A stretch of DNA of 64,000 bases from Tamlana crocina (GTDB taxonomy: Bacteria > Bacteroidota > Bacteroidia > Flavobacteriales > Flavobacteriaceae). The notes beneath the pieces were generated by a model, which was not told the DNA's origin, ran no database searches, and saw only the letters and a list, made by a program, of their open reading frames with translations. The stretch covers positions 2,614,001-2,678,000 of the forward strand of contig CP158972.1 of the NCBI GenBank assembly GCA_040429635.1, given 5' to 3'. Within the stretch, counting starts at the first letter, position 1; every line of letters begins with the position of its first letter. The translations under genes were made by a program, and so were the position numbers. Shown here piece by piece: positions 56,023 to 64,000 of the stretch.

Positions 56023-56967
56023 TTACTTGAGTGTAAACACTAAAAACATAAACACACCGTAACCCAACACTAAAACAAAGCCTTTGGCTCTGCTTATTTG
56101 CAAGCGTTTTGGCAAAAACACCATGGGTAATAATACTGCGGCGAAACCGAGCATCCAGAATAAATCGTTAGTTAATATTTGCAGTTCGGTAACCGGAATG
56201 GGCTTTATCAAAGCCGTTAACCCCAAAACGGAACCAATATTAAAGATATTAGAGCCAATTAAATTACCCAATGAAATAGCCTTTTCCTGTTTGGCCGCTG
56301 CAATAACCGAAGCCGCCAATTCTGGTACGCTGGTACCAATGGCAATTAAGGACACACCAATTACGGCCTCGCTTACACCGATAGCACGCGCTATTTCCTT
56401 AGAGCCTTCAACCAGCCATTCACTACCAAAATAAAGCGAAAGTGCCCCGATAAGCAGCCAAAGTATTATTTTGAAATTTGACACAATAGCCAAGGTTTCG
56501 TCAACCTCCTCGGCGGCTGCATATTTTTTGGTGTTCTTAATAAGTATGGCCAAAAATAACAACAATCCAATAAACAGAATGGAGCCTTCAAACGCTGAAA
56601 GCAAGCTGTCATTAAACAAAAAATAATAAAGCGCTATGGAAAATACCATCATTACCGGCCAGTTAAGCTTGTAAAAAGATGAATCTACCGCTATGGCTCC
56701 AACCATAGCAGTTACGCCTAAAACCAAACCTATGTTGGCAATATTAGACCCCACAACGTTGTTTATAGCAATGGCCGGCGAACCTGATAAAGCTGCCTGA
56801 AGACTCACCAATAATTCTGGAGCCGAAGTGGCAAAAGAAACTACCGTCATCCCGATAACCATTTTTGAGATATTAAACTTAAATGACAGCGCTACTGAAG
56901 AACGCACCAAAAATTCGCCACCAACAACCAATAAAACAAATCCGAGGATTACCAATAACAGACTCAT
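56023..56967 (-). CDS. Calcium/sodium antiporter (CaCA family)
   Basis: This 314-residue, ten-TM transporter exchanges Ca2+ and Na+. It has the two inverted alpha-repeat motifs: SFATSAPELLVSLQAAL with NNVVGSNIANIGLVLG in the first half, and AIGTSVPELAASVIAAA with LGNLIGSNIFNIGSVLG in the second. A Glu/Asp-containing cytosolic loop separates the halves. It is a single-gene unit. Confidence 0.93.
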   Translation of the reverse strand: MSLLLVILGFVLLVVGGEFLVRSSVALSFKFNISKMVIGMTVVSFATSAPELLVSLQAALSGSPAIAINNVVGSNIANIGLVLGVTAMVGAIAVDSSFYKLNWPVMMVFSIALYYFLFNDSLLSAFEGSILFIGLLLFLAILIKNTKKYAAAEEVDETLAIVSNFKIILWLLIGALSLYFGSEWLVEGSKEIARAIGVSEAVIGVSLIAIGTSVPELAASVIAAAKQEKAISLGNLIGSNIFNIGSVLGLTALIKPIPVTELQILTNDLFWMLGFAAVLLPMVFLPKRLQISRAKGFVLVLGYGVFMFLVFTLK

Positions 56968-57396
56968 AACATTTTTTTTTGCGAATATAAATGAAACTAA
57001 ATATCTAAATCTGTTTAAGAATACGAATTTTAGTTTTTGCTTAATTTTAGTTTCAAATTCATTAAGAGAAACTTGTTTCCTGAAATATCCAAAAAAGATG
57101 AATTGGGCAAAAAACGCCTTTTTGAAAATGAAATGCCCCTTGGCTTTTAAAACCAGCAGTAAAAATGACCTTGATATATTTCAAAATTCATAAAATGAAT
57201 CAAATTTTATTTCATTTATAAACCAAATAAAAGAGAATATATTTCTTTTTAAAACAAAAACTATTTTTTCACTTACAAACCAGTATTCAAATTCATCGAT
57301 TTCAATCAAAACATTTGGCAAACAGTTTGGCAAACCCATATCTTCAAAAAACACAAACAAAAAACCGTTTGTAAACTAACCTTTTAAACCTAAAAA

Positions 57397-57456
57397 TATG
57401 ATTACACTTGCCAAACTCTTAATTGGAATAATTCTTTACATCATTTCAATTATTTA
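57397..57456 (+). CDS. Possible 19-residue hydrophobic peptide
   Basis: The sequence MITLAKLLIGIILYIISII is a single hydrophobic helix in an AT-rich gap. It could be a small membrane peptide, but there is no clear promoter or ribosome-binding site. It may be chance. Confidence 0.25.
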
Positions 57457-57592
57457 ACTTAAAATATGTAAAACTTAGTCTAGAATAAGTTTTACTATTT
57501 TTGTAACAGCAAGCATCATTTTAGGTTTCTGCTCATTTTAAAAAAAGCAACTTAAATGCTGCTTCGTCTTCAAAAAAGACTGAAAAAGCAAC

Positions 57593-57745
57593 ATGAAGAA
57601 ACAAGTTTTTAAATTATTGGCAAAAGTCAACAAAGCTATCTTGCCAAGCTATTCAAAACGACAATTGGACTTATCGAAAGCCACAAAGCTACAAATGGCC
57701 ATAATTGGTTGGCGCTGGTATGTTACCAAAAATACGTTAGATTAG
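57593..57745 (+). CDS. 50-residue basic protein of a small conserved flavobacterial type
   Basis: This gene encodes MKKQVFKLLAKVNKAILPSY and about 30 further residues, ending with an aromatic-rich WRWYVTKNTLD. It is basic with no signal peptide. I recall a very similar small family (LAKxNKAxLPS...KASKxQxAxIGxRYYVT) in Flavobacteriaceae that is sometimes labelled SsrA-binding protein, probably incorrectly, since the real smpB lies at 22596. Its function is unknown. It is upstream of the repeat protein gene by 60 bases. Confidence 0.7.
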   Translation: MKKQVFKLLAKVNKAILPSYSKRQLDLSKATKLQMAIIGWRWYVTKNTLD

Positions 57746-57805
57746 TTATCTTTGATATGTTTAAGTTTCATTATGTTTACATTAGCCCAAATCCTACTAA
57801 AACCT

Positions 57806-60229
57806 ATGCATAAAATTATAGTCCTTTTTATTTGTTCGCTGTTTTTTGTGCCGTATTTAAATGCACAGAATAAAACGGTGCGCACCACATTTTATCAGGA
57901 TGGTTTTTTATCTAAACATCAAAACGATTTTTCTGAAACCATTGCCGAATTCAATCAAAACGACGTTTGTATTGTTCTTGAATATTTAGGAAAAGACATT
58001 TACAAAATTAGGCATAAAGGAAAAATAGGTTATGTTTCGGTTGATGACCTTGAAGTTAACGAGAGCATGATGGACCTTTACTATGCTTTTCAAGACGAAG
58101 CCAAACAACGGGCCATTGAAGAAAGAAAGCAGAAAGAAAATGACTTGGTTAAAGACTCTGAAAAAATCGGGGATTCCATTGCAAAAGCAGAAGAACAGAA
58201 ACGTTTGGCACTTATTGCCCAGCGGAAAAAGGATTCATTAGCGAAAATCAAAGAAACCGAAAGATTGAAACTCTTGGCCCAAAAACGCGCCGATTCCATT
58301 GCTGAAATCAAAGCACAACAACGGTTGGCACTTCTAGAAAAGCAGCGATTAGACTCCATCGCAAAAGTTGAAAAACAAAAACGTTTGGCACTCATTGCGC
58401 AACGAAAAAAGGATTCATTAGCGAAAATCAAAGAAACCGAGAGGCTAAAACTCTTGGCTCAAAAAAGAGCCGATTCCATTGCTGAAATCAAAGAACAACA
58501 ACGATTAGACTCCATCGCAAAAGTTGAAGAGCAAAAGCGATTAGCATTGATTGCCCAACGGAAAAAGGATTCACTAGCGAAAATCAAAGAAACCGAGAGG
58601 CTAAAACTCTTGGCTCAAAAAAGAGCCGATTCCATTGCTGAAATCAAAGAACAACAACGATTAGACTCCATCACAAAAGTTGAAGAGCAAAAGCGATTAG
58701 CATTGATTGCCCAACGGAAAAAGGATTCACTAGCGAAAATCAAAGAAACCGAGAGGCTAAAACTCTTGGCTCAAAAAAGAGCCGATTCCATTGCAGAAAT
58801 CAAGGAACAACAACGATTGGCCCTGCTTGAAAAGCAGCGACTGGACTCCATCTCAAAAGTTGAAAAACAAAAACGTTTGGCACTGATTGCCCAGTGGAAA
58901 AAGGATTCATTAGACAAAATAAAAGAAACCGAAAGATTGGAACTCTTGGCTCAAAAAAGAGCCGATTCCGTTGCCAAAATCAAAGAACAACAACGATTGG
59001 CGCTGCTCGAAAAACAACGATTAGACTCCATCGCAAAAGCTGAAGAACAAAAACGATTAGCACTGATTGCCCAGCGAAAAAAGGATTCGTTAGACAAAAT
59101 AAAAGAAACCGAAAAGCTAAAACTCTTGGCGCAAAAACGAGCCGATTCCGTTGCCAGAACCAAAGAACAACAACGATTGGCGCTTCTCGAAAAACAAAGA
59201 TTGGACTCCATCGCAAAAGTTGAAGAACAAAAACGTTTAGCACTGATTACCCAACGGAAAAAGGATTCGTTAGCGAAAATCAAAGAGATTCAAAGATTGG
59301 AACTCTTTGCACAGAGAAGAGCCGATTCCATTGCAGAAATCAAAGCACAACAACGGTTGGCACTTCTCGAAAAACAACGATTAGACTCCATCGCAAAAGT
59401 TGAAGAGCAAAAGCGATTAGCATTGATTACCCAACGGAAAAAGGATTCACTAGCGAAAATCAAAGAAACCGAGAGGCTAAAACTCTTGGCTCAAAAAAGA
59501 GCCGATTCCATTGCTAAAATTGAAGAAATTGTTCGCAAGGCTATTGCGGCTCAAAGAAAAAGAGATTCCATCGCCAAGGCCGAAGAACAGAAGCGTTTGG
59601 CATTATTGGAAAAACAACGACTGGATTCCGTTGCGAAGGTTGAAGCGGAAAGAAAAAAACTTCAAAAATTAAAAAGTCAGGAATACCTCTCCAAAGCCAA
59701 GGCAGAGCACGAAACGCAGTTAAAAATTGAAGAAGAACAAAAAACCGCAGTTACTGTTGAACCAAAAGAAATCAGCAAACCTGCTCCCGAAGAAGCTACC
59801 CGAAGTACTTCGTGCAATTACTTGATTAATGAATACGACGACTTTTACAAAATAAAAAACATACAAACCGAGCCTTATTCGCTTAGTAAAAACTTAAATA
59901 TAGAATTATACAGGCATGGCAGAAAATTGAACATTTTTTTTAATCTATCCGAAAGCTTAGGCTGTGCCAGCTACATGTCTCATAATCGTTCGAGTGTAAA
60001 GGTTAAATTGGAAAACAACCAAACCGTTTCCTTTTATCATTCTTGGGGTGTTGAATGTGGTAATTTTTCTTTTAAGGGACGCATATCCACATCGCAAATT
60101 GCGCAATTACAAAACTCCCCGATTAAATCTATTTTATTACGCGGCACCAGATCTTCTATTGAAATCACCGATATTACAGATAAGTACTTTTTTATTGATA
60201 AGCTGCACTGCTTGGAAATTGATTTTTAA
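57806..60229 (+). CDS. Secreted repeat protein with a long coiled-coil of 20-residue repeats
   Basis: This 807-residue protein has a signal peptide (MHKIIVLFICSLFFVPYLNAQ), an SH3-like N-terminal part (NDVCIVLEYLGKDIYKIRHKGKIGYVSVDDLEV), then about 500 residues of repeats. The basic unit is 20 residues with a DS(I/L)A core and RL-LL-xK spacing, and three units form a 60-residue (180-bp) higher-order repeat seen about eight times. The C-terminal ~150 residues form a beta-rich domain. The function is not known. It may be a rod-like scaffold or spacer at the envelope. The start is chosen for the signal peptide. Confidence 0.8.
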   Translation: MHKIIVLFICSLFFVPYLNAQNKTVRTTFYQDGFLSKHQNDFSETIAEFNQNDVCIVLEYLGKDIYKIRHKGKIGYVSVDDLEVNESMMDLYYAFQDEAKQRAIEERKQKENDLVKDSEKIGDSIAKAEEQKRLALIAQRKKDSLAKIKETERLKLLAQKRADSIAEIKAQQRLALLEKQRLDSIAKVEKQKRLALIAQRKKDSLAKIKETERLKLLAQKRADSIAEIKEQQRLDSIAKVEEQKRLALIAQRKKDSLAKIKETERLKLLAQKRADSIAEIKEQQRLDSITKVEEQKRLALIAQRKKDSLAKIKETERLKLLAQKRADSIAEIKEQQRLALLEKQRLDSISKVEKQKRLALIAQWKKDSLDKIKETERLELLAQKRADSVAKIKEQQRLALLEKQRLDSIAKAEEQKRLALIAQRKKDSLDKIKETEKLKLLAQKRADSVARTKEQQRLALLEKQRLDSIAKVEEQKRLALITQRKKDSLAKIKEIQRLELFAQRRADSIAEIKAQQRLALLEKQRLDSIAKVEEQKRLALITQRKKDSLAKIKETERLKLLAQKRADSIAKIEEIVRKAIAAQRKRDSIAKAEEQKRLALLEKQRLDSVAKVEAERKKLQKLKSQEYLSKAKAEHETQLKIEEEQKTAVTVEPKEISKPAPEEATRSTSCNYLINEYDDFYKIKNIQTEPYSLSKNLNIELYRHGRKLNIFFNLSESLGCASYMSHNRSSVKVKLENNQTVSFYHSWGVECGNFSFKGRISTSQIAQLQNSPIKSILLRGTRSSIEITDITDKYFFIDKLHCLEIDF
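58130..59660 (+). repeat. Intragenic tandem repeat (60-bp basic unit, 180-bp higher-order unit)
   Basis: About eight near-identical copies of the 180-bp unit occur, two shortened to 156 bp (58480-58790) by a 24-bp deletion between similar words (CAACAACGATTAGACTCC-type). The reading frame is kept in all copies. Confidence 0.9.
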
Positions 60230-60288
60230 TAACGACAGTTTATTTTTCATTATGAAAATCAACTAGCTATTTTAAAGTCTTATTGATT

Positions 60289-62310
60289 CTAAAGTGCTTC
60301 AAAAACCTCGAGTCCACATTCCAAGAATTTAGCATAATCGTTTTCGCTGGGCATATACCCTACAGGTTCATTTAATATTTTAGTGCCATCGGGGTTTAAA
60401 AGCACATAGTAAGGCTGTGAGTTGGTCTGAAAATATTGGGTTTGAAAATTGGCCCATTTATGTCCGTAGTTTTCCAATTTTCTTTTCCCTCCATTAATTC
60501 GGTTTACCAATATTTGCTGCTCTTGGGGCAACTCTTTTTTATCATCAACATATAATGAAATTAGCACATAATCATTACGCAAATAATTATCGATGCGCTT
60601 TTCAGACCATACGTGTTCTTCCATCTTTCTGCAATTAACGCAAGCATATCCCGTAAAATCCAACATAATGGGTTTATTGACTTTTTGTGCATAAGCGATA
60701 CCGGTTTTTAAATCCTTAAAGCACTCTAAATTATTAGGACAATCTTGAGGATAAATAAAACTATAAGTAACTGGCGGCGCCAAACCACTTAACAAAGTTA
60801 ACGAGGTAAAGGTGTTCGTTTCTTTATTAAACCTAAAGCCAGAAGCCAGATAAATAACAAAAGATGCCACCAATACCCCTCCTGCCAATCTTACCAAAGA
60901 CATTTTTCTAATAGGCGTATCATGAGGAAACCTTATTTTTCCGAAGAGATACAATGCCAACCCGGCAAAAATAACAATCCATATAATTAAAAAGGGTTCT
61001 ATTTTTAACAAATTCCAGTGCTGAACCAAATCGGCATTTGATAAAAACTTAAACGCCAATGCAAGCTCTAAAAAACCTAAAATAACTTTTGTGGTATTAA
61101 GCCATCCGCCTGATTTCGGCAAAGCGTTCATCATATTGGGAAACATAGCAAATAAAGCGAAAGGCAAGCCCAAAGACACTCCAAAACCAGCCATACCTGC
61201 GGTGAGCTGCCAAGCCCCTCCATCTGCAGTTAACGAACCAGCCAGTAGCGACCCTAATATAGGGCCTGTACACGAAAACGATACAATGGCCAAGGTTAAT
61301 GCCATGAAAAATATGCCTATTAAACCACCTGCATCCTCTCCTCTAGAAGTTTTATTTATCCAACTGGCAGGTAAGGTTAATTCGTAATATCCGAAAAACG
61401 AAAAAGCAAAAAACACGAATATGGCAAAGAAAACAATGTTAAGCCAAACGTTGGTGGATACTTCATTTAAAATATCTGGATTTACAGAATCCAATAAATG
61501 AAAAGGCACACTTAAAAGTATGTACACCGCAAAAATAAAAAAGCCATAAAGCAATGCTTTTGAAATTCCGGCCGATTTACCCTTGCCACTCTTTTTTGTG
61601 AAAAAACTAACTGTAAGTGGTATCATTGGGAACACACAAGGAGTTAACAAAGCCAGCAGCCCCCCTAAAAAACCTAAACCAAAAATACTAAATAATGACT
61701 TTGTTTTGCTATCGGCCTCCGGAACCATTACATTTTCTCCTGCACAATTGGCTTCTGCCCTGTTTATATCATCAGCGGTTATTCCGTAAAGCATTTTATT
61801 AGCTACCGAATTATCTATGGGTTCTGTACTTTCAGAAGTTCCCGTATCTGTTGATGAGCTGCTACCACTAATACGAAAAACTAACTCGTCTTCAGTGGGA
61901 GGAGAGCACCTAGTATCATCACAAATCATGTACTCTACAAACGCTCGAATTTTTGGAACCTCTCCTATAATTTCTATTTTTTGCTTAAAAATGGCCGTAT
62001 TCTCAAAATACTTAATTTCCATTTCAAACACCTGGTCGTTTACCGTTTGCCCTTCCTCCTCTTGGGTCTTTCCAATAATTTTAAAATTACCTAGACTGTC
62101 ATCATAAATAAACGAGGTTGGTATGGGACCTCCATCTGATATATTCTGAGAATACAGGTGAAAACCAGATGGAATTCGTGCTTTTGTTATTAAGTTGAAT
62201 TCTGAATCCGATAGTTTCTCAACTGATGTGTCCCATTTTACTGGCTCCAATATTTGGGCTTTGCCCACTAAGGCCATTAAAAGCATACAAAATACAACTG
62301 TCTTCTTCAT
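60289..62310 (-). CDS. DsbD-like thiol:disulfide interchange protein
   Basis: This 673-residue inner membrane protein carries reducing power to the periplasm. The N-terminal DsbD-alpha domain contains MICDDTRCSPPTEDEL with a cysteine pair. The eight-TM domain contains LLTPCVFPMIPLTVSFF and SFSCTGPILGSLL, the two membrane cysteines. The C-terminal thioredoxin-like domain has FTGYACVNCRKMEEHVW (CVNC near residue 555). A signal peptide precedes it. The full length and three-part layout match DsbD. No partner reductase gene lies adjacent. Confidence 0.93.
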   Translation of the reverse strand: MKKTVVFCMLLMALVGKAQILEPVKWDTSVEKLSDSEFNLITKARIPSGFHLYSQNISDGGPIPTSFIYDDSLGNFKIIGKTQEEEGQTVNDQVFEMEIKYFENTAIFKQKIEIIGEVPKIRAFVEYMICDDTRCSPPTEDELVFRISGSSSSTDTGTSESTEPIDNSVANKMLYGITADDINRAEANCAGENVMVPEADSKTKSLFSIFGLGFLGGLLALLTPCVFPMIPLTVSFFTKKSGKGKSAGISKALLYGFFIFAVYILLSVPFHLLDSVNPDILNEVSTNVWLNIVFFAIFVFFAFSFFGYYELTLPASWINKTSRGEDAGGLIGIFFMALTLAIVSFSCTGPILGSLLAGSLTADGGAWQLTAGMAGFGVSLGLPFALFAMFPNMMNALPKSGGWLNTTKVILGFLELALAFKFLSNADLVQHWNLLKIEPFLIIWIVIFAGLALYLFGKIRFPHDTPIRKMSLVRLAGGVLVASFVIYLASGFRFNKETNTFTSLTLLSGLAPPVTYSFIYPQDCPNNLECFKDLKTGIAYAQKVNKPIMLDFTGYACVNCRKMEEHVWSEKRIDNYLRNDYVLISLYVDDKKELPQEQQILVNRINGGKRKLENYGHKWANFQTQYFQTNSQPYYVLLNPDGTKILNEPVGYMPSENDYAKFLECGLEVFEAL

Positions 62311-62328
62311 ATTTGGTAGGTTTATATA

Positions 62329-62578
62329 TTATTGTTTAGGTTTAAACTCCATATTATAAGATGTTCCATCGGTGAGGACTTTCTCTGCCATATTTTGAAT
62401 GTTTTTTGGGGTCATTTTTTACTATATCTTCAAAATGCTTAGGGGCGTTTATATTTTTGTTAAATCTAAAATAATTCGTCAACAATTGCATATCGAATCC
62501 ATTTTTATCTTCAGCCTGTTCGTGCTCCTTTAAAAAGTTGGTTCTTATTTTGCTTAAATCATCATCACTGATTTTAAT
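62329..62578 (-). pseudogene. Frameshifted C-terminal remnant of an M16-family (insulinase-like) peptidase
   Basis: On the minus strand one frame reads ISDDDLSKIRTNFLKEHEQA and on to FRFNKNINAPKHFEDIVKN, and another continues MTPKNIQNMAEKVL to a TAA. The join needs one frame change near 62416, as if bases had been lost. The pattern resembles the C-terminal region of M16 peptidases (LT-type segment followed by an alpha-helical linker and a short strand). The rest of the gene is absent and stop codons lie upstream. Confidence 0.65.
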
Positions 62579-62579
62579 T

Positions 62580-62790
62580 GTTTAATGTTTAAAAATAAAT
62601 GTTTAAAATTCTGCACCATTCTATTTAAGATACTTTTAATAAAAGAGCTAGCTTGTTCCCAGCCCTCTAATATTTTTTTTGCTCAAACTTGAGTAACTAA
62701 TTCAAATATTTTTAACAACAAATGATTTAAATCTTTAAAGGATAAAGTTTTAGTAACAAATTTCTGTTTAATCTGTGCTTGCAACAAAAA
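62580..62790. other. AT-rich gap with no recognisable feature
   Basis: This is part of a 1,060-base gap (62311-63372). Stop codons occur in all frames and no promoter or RNA is evident. I see only a CTCAAACTTGAG palindrome at about 62682-62693. Confidence 0.5.
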
Positions 62791-63048
62791 ATGGACACAA
62801 AAAAAACAGCAAAAAAATTACTGTTTTTTTTGTTTTATATATTAAGTTTTTTTGCTTTATTATCTCTTTCGTCGGGACAACATAACCGAAAATGCAACTT
62901 TTAAATTTAGACTTTTATTTTACTAAACAAAATCCACAATCTGGTTTTTCTTTCCGAAATAGGTTACGATAAAGCTGAATGGAAAAGTTCAAACCGAAAG
63001 GATCAACTCTATTTTCTCCTCTACTGGCAAGGGTCCTGTACAAAGTAA
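62791..63048 (+). pseudogene. Possible decayed secreted-protein gene
   Basis: The frame starts MDTKKTAKKLLFFLFYILSF and continues like a signal peptide (ALLSLSSGQ), then has two stops (62902-62904 and 62908-62910), after which the same frame is open for about 45 codons (NKIHNLVFLSEIGYDKAEWK) to 63048. This could be a nonsense-mutated gene or a chance peptide followed by noise. The product is not recognised. Confidence 0.35.
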
Positions 63049-63072
63049 AAAACCTCCGTTCAAAGCGGAGGC
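63045..63072. terminator. Hairpin terminator between decayed fragments
   Basis: A 6-bp CCTCCG/CGGAGG stem, extended imperfectly, has a seven-base loop and T-runs on both sides. Confidence 0.55.
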
Positions 63073-63084
63073 TTTGATTTTTAT

Positions 63085-63207
63085 TTAAATGACATGGTCT
63101 TTTTTTACGTTCATTTCTTGAATAATGACATCCTTTGAAGTGCTGCTTACTTGTAAATTATATTTCACGAGCGATTTTACCATGGCCTCTTGGACTCGGA
63201 AACACAT
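63085..63207 (-). CDS. Small 40-residue ORF or gene remnant upstream of the hairpin
   Basis: The frame reads MCFRVQEAMVKSLVKYNLQV and continues to KKDHVI, ending just before a terminator hairpin. An adjacent frame continues upstream (CDYHIEFTPKC), so it may be the end of a frameshifted gene. It is not recognised. Confidence 0.3.
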   Translation of the reverse strand: MCFRVQEAMVKSLVKYNLQVSSTSKDVIIQEMNVKKDHVI

Positions 63208-63320
63208 TTGGGCGTGAATTCGATATGATAGTCACATTTTATAACACATGTATTAATTTTCTATATTTACTCATCTTAAAAAAGTTTTAGATGGTAAACC
63301 TAAAAATGGCAGAGCCTTTA

Positions 63321-63353
63321 AAAAAAGACCACCGTCAAAGACGGTGGTCTTTT
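63321..63353 (-). terminator. Rho-independent terminator of uxuA
   Basis: A 14-bp stem (AAAAGACCACCGTC and its complement) with a three-base loop and a six-T run on the minus strand lies 20 bases past the uxuA stop. Confidence 0.9.
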
Positions 63354-63372
63354 AGACTTAAATAAAATATGT

Positions 63373-64000
63373 TTATTTATTATCGATCAACAATTTCGCT
63401 ATTCCCATTTCAAGCCCTCTTAATTCCGCCAATCCTCTCAATCTTCCAATACCAGAATAACCTGGGTTTGTCTTTTTAGATAAATCGTCCAACATTTGAT
63501 GACCATGGTCTGGACGCATAGGTATTTTAGCATCTTTTGCTCCTGCAGCGGCACGCTTGGCCTCCTCCTGAATTACTACTTTTACAACGCTGAACATATC
63601 AACGTCCCCTTCCAAATGATTGGCCTCATAAAAATTACCATTAGCGTCTCGTTTGGTACTCCTTAGATGTAAAAAATGAACTCTATCAGCAAACCTTTTA
63701 AAAATATTAACCAATTCGTTATCGGCTCTTACCCCTAACGAACCAGTACAGTACGTAATACCATTAGATCTATCAGGAACTTGAGAAAACAAATAAGCAT
63801 AATCTTCTTCAGTGCTTACAACTCTAGGCAAGCCTAAAATAGGATATGGTGGATCATCTGGGTGGATACACATCAGCACATTGTTTTTTGTAGCGACCGG
63901 AATGATTTCTTTTAAAAAGTCTACTAGATTTTCGCGCAATTTCTGGGCATCGATGTTTTTGTAGGTATCCAAAATACCTTGAAATTGTTCTAAAGTATAC
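63373..64000 (-). CDS. uxuA: Mannonate dehydratase (partial, 5' end outside window)
   Basis: The visible ~208 C-terminal residues of this dehydratase convert D-mannonate to 2-keto-3-deoxygluconate in uronate breakdown. Recognisable blocks are [50 protein letters not shown] and [19 protein letters not shown]. The frame is open to the window edge, so the true start lies beyond 64000 (an apparent TTG start near 63972 is internal). It is terminated by a strong hairpin, and neighbouring catabolic genes probably lie upstream of it beyond the edge. Confidence 0.95.
   Translation of the reverse strand, partial: YTLEQFQGILDTYKNIDAQKLRENLVDFLKEIIPVATKNNVLMCIHPDDPPYPILGLPRVVSTEEDYAYLFSQVPDRSNGITYCTGSLGVRADNELVNIFKRFADRVHFLHLRSTKRDANGNFYEANHLEGDVDMFSVVKVVIQEEAKRAAAGAKDAKIPMRPDHGHQMLDDLSKKTNPGYSGIGRLRGLAELRGLEMGIAKLLIDNK

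Noticed and set aside
57098-57193. 31-residue plus-strand ORF
   Set aside because: There is no support beyond an open frame in AT-rich sequence.
58090-59283. Minus-strand ORFs in the repeat region
   Set aside because: They are reverse images of the repeated coding sequence.
58130-59660. Possible CRISPR array
   Set aside because: The repeats are in-frame coding tandem repeats with no unique spacers and no cas genes nearby.
63373-63972. Complete 199-residue uxuA
   Set aside because: The frame stays open to 64000 and the apparent TTG start is internal to the enzyme.

Overview
The window looks like a chromosomal segment of a member of the Flavobacteriaceae (phylum Bacteroidota). The reasons are the low GC, weak Shine-Dalgarno signals, recurrent TAnnTTTG promoter boxes, a serine protease with a type IX secretion (T9SS) sorting domain, a TonB-dependent receptor with a carboxypeptidase-regulatory-like N-terminus, FAS1 lipoproteins, a DUF2911 protein and a ~630-residue YidC. 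I see no prophage, insertion sequence, CRISPR array or rRNA operon. Most of the window is ordinary core genome with short operons on both strands. Assignments come from motif reading only; no database search was possible.

Layout. 1-5.0 kb (minus): a two-subunit molybdenum hydroxylase (large subunit cut by the window edge, small 2Fe-2S subunit), a YheT-like hydrolase and adenine deaminase. 5.0-10.9 kb: tilS, a divergent sigma-like protein of unknown role, pabB, an aldose epimerase-like gene and a DEAD-box helicase. 10.9-16.0 kb: a beta-barrel protein, a GH63-like glucosidase and a serine hydrolase lipoprotein. 16.1-20.4 kb (minus): an operon of ECF sigma factor, 57-residue protein and MscS channel, preceded by a VWA protein/membrane protein pair. 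20.6-24.9 kb: lpdA, dodecin, smpB, two small genes and pcm. 25-32.3 kb (plus): a Gfo/Idh/MocA oxidoreductase, 3-hydroxyacyl-CoA dehydrogenase, DUF1015, YggS, a DnaQ/GIY-YIG nuclease, a K+ channel and miaA.

32.4-39.2 kb: an ECF sigma/anti-sigma/adhesin-like operon, DUF2911, meaB, a PAP2 phosphatase, a 75-residue conserved-looking protein and a MATE exporter preceded by a perfect 24-bp inverted repeat. 39.4-46.6 kb (minus): a TonB-linked receptor, AraC regulator, nitronate monooxygenase, T9SS subtilase and mnmA. 46.8-53.4 kb: a four-domain FAS1 lipoprotein, a MORN-like protein, yidC, pyrG and tRNA-Tyr. 53.5-60.2 kb: a propeller-like secreted protein, deoxynucleoside kinase, DUF2183 protein, Ca/Na antiporter, a 50-residue protein and a long repeat protein. 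60.3-64 kb: a DsbD-like reductase, about 1 kb of decayed gene fragments, and the 3' part of mannonate dehydratase (uxuA), which may mark a uronate-catabolic locus beyond the edge.

The most unusual items are an exonuclease/GIY-YIG gene whose only well-placed start is ATT, the ECF/57-aa/MscS operon, the sigma-like orphan at 6.5 kb, the nested 20-residue repeat protein at 58 kb, the 24-bp inverted repeat at 39.2 kb, and the frameshifted peptidase remnant near 62.4 kb. Non-ATG starts are frequent, and in several genes a promoter box lies only 4-7 nt before the start codon, suggesting leaderless mRNAs.
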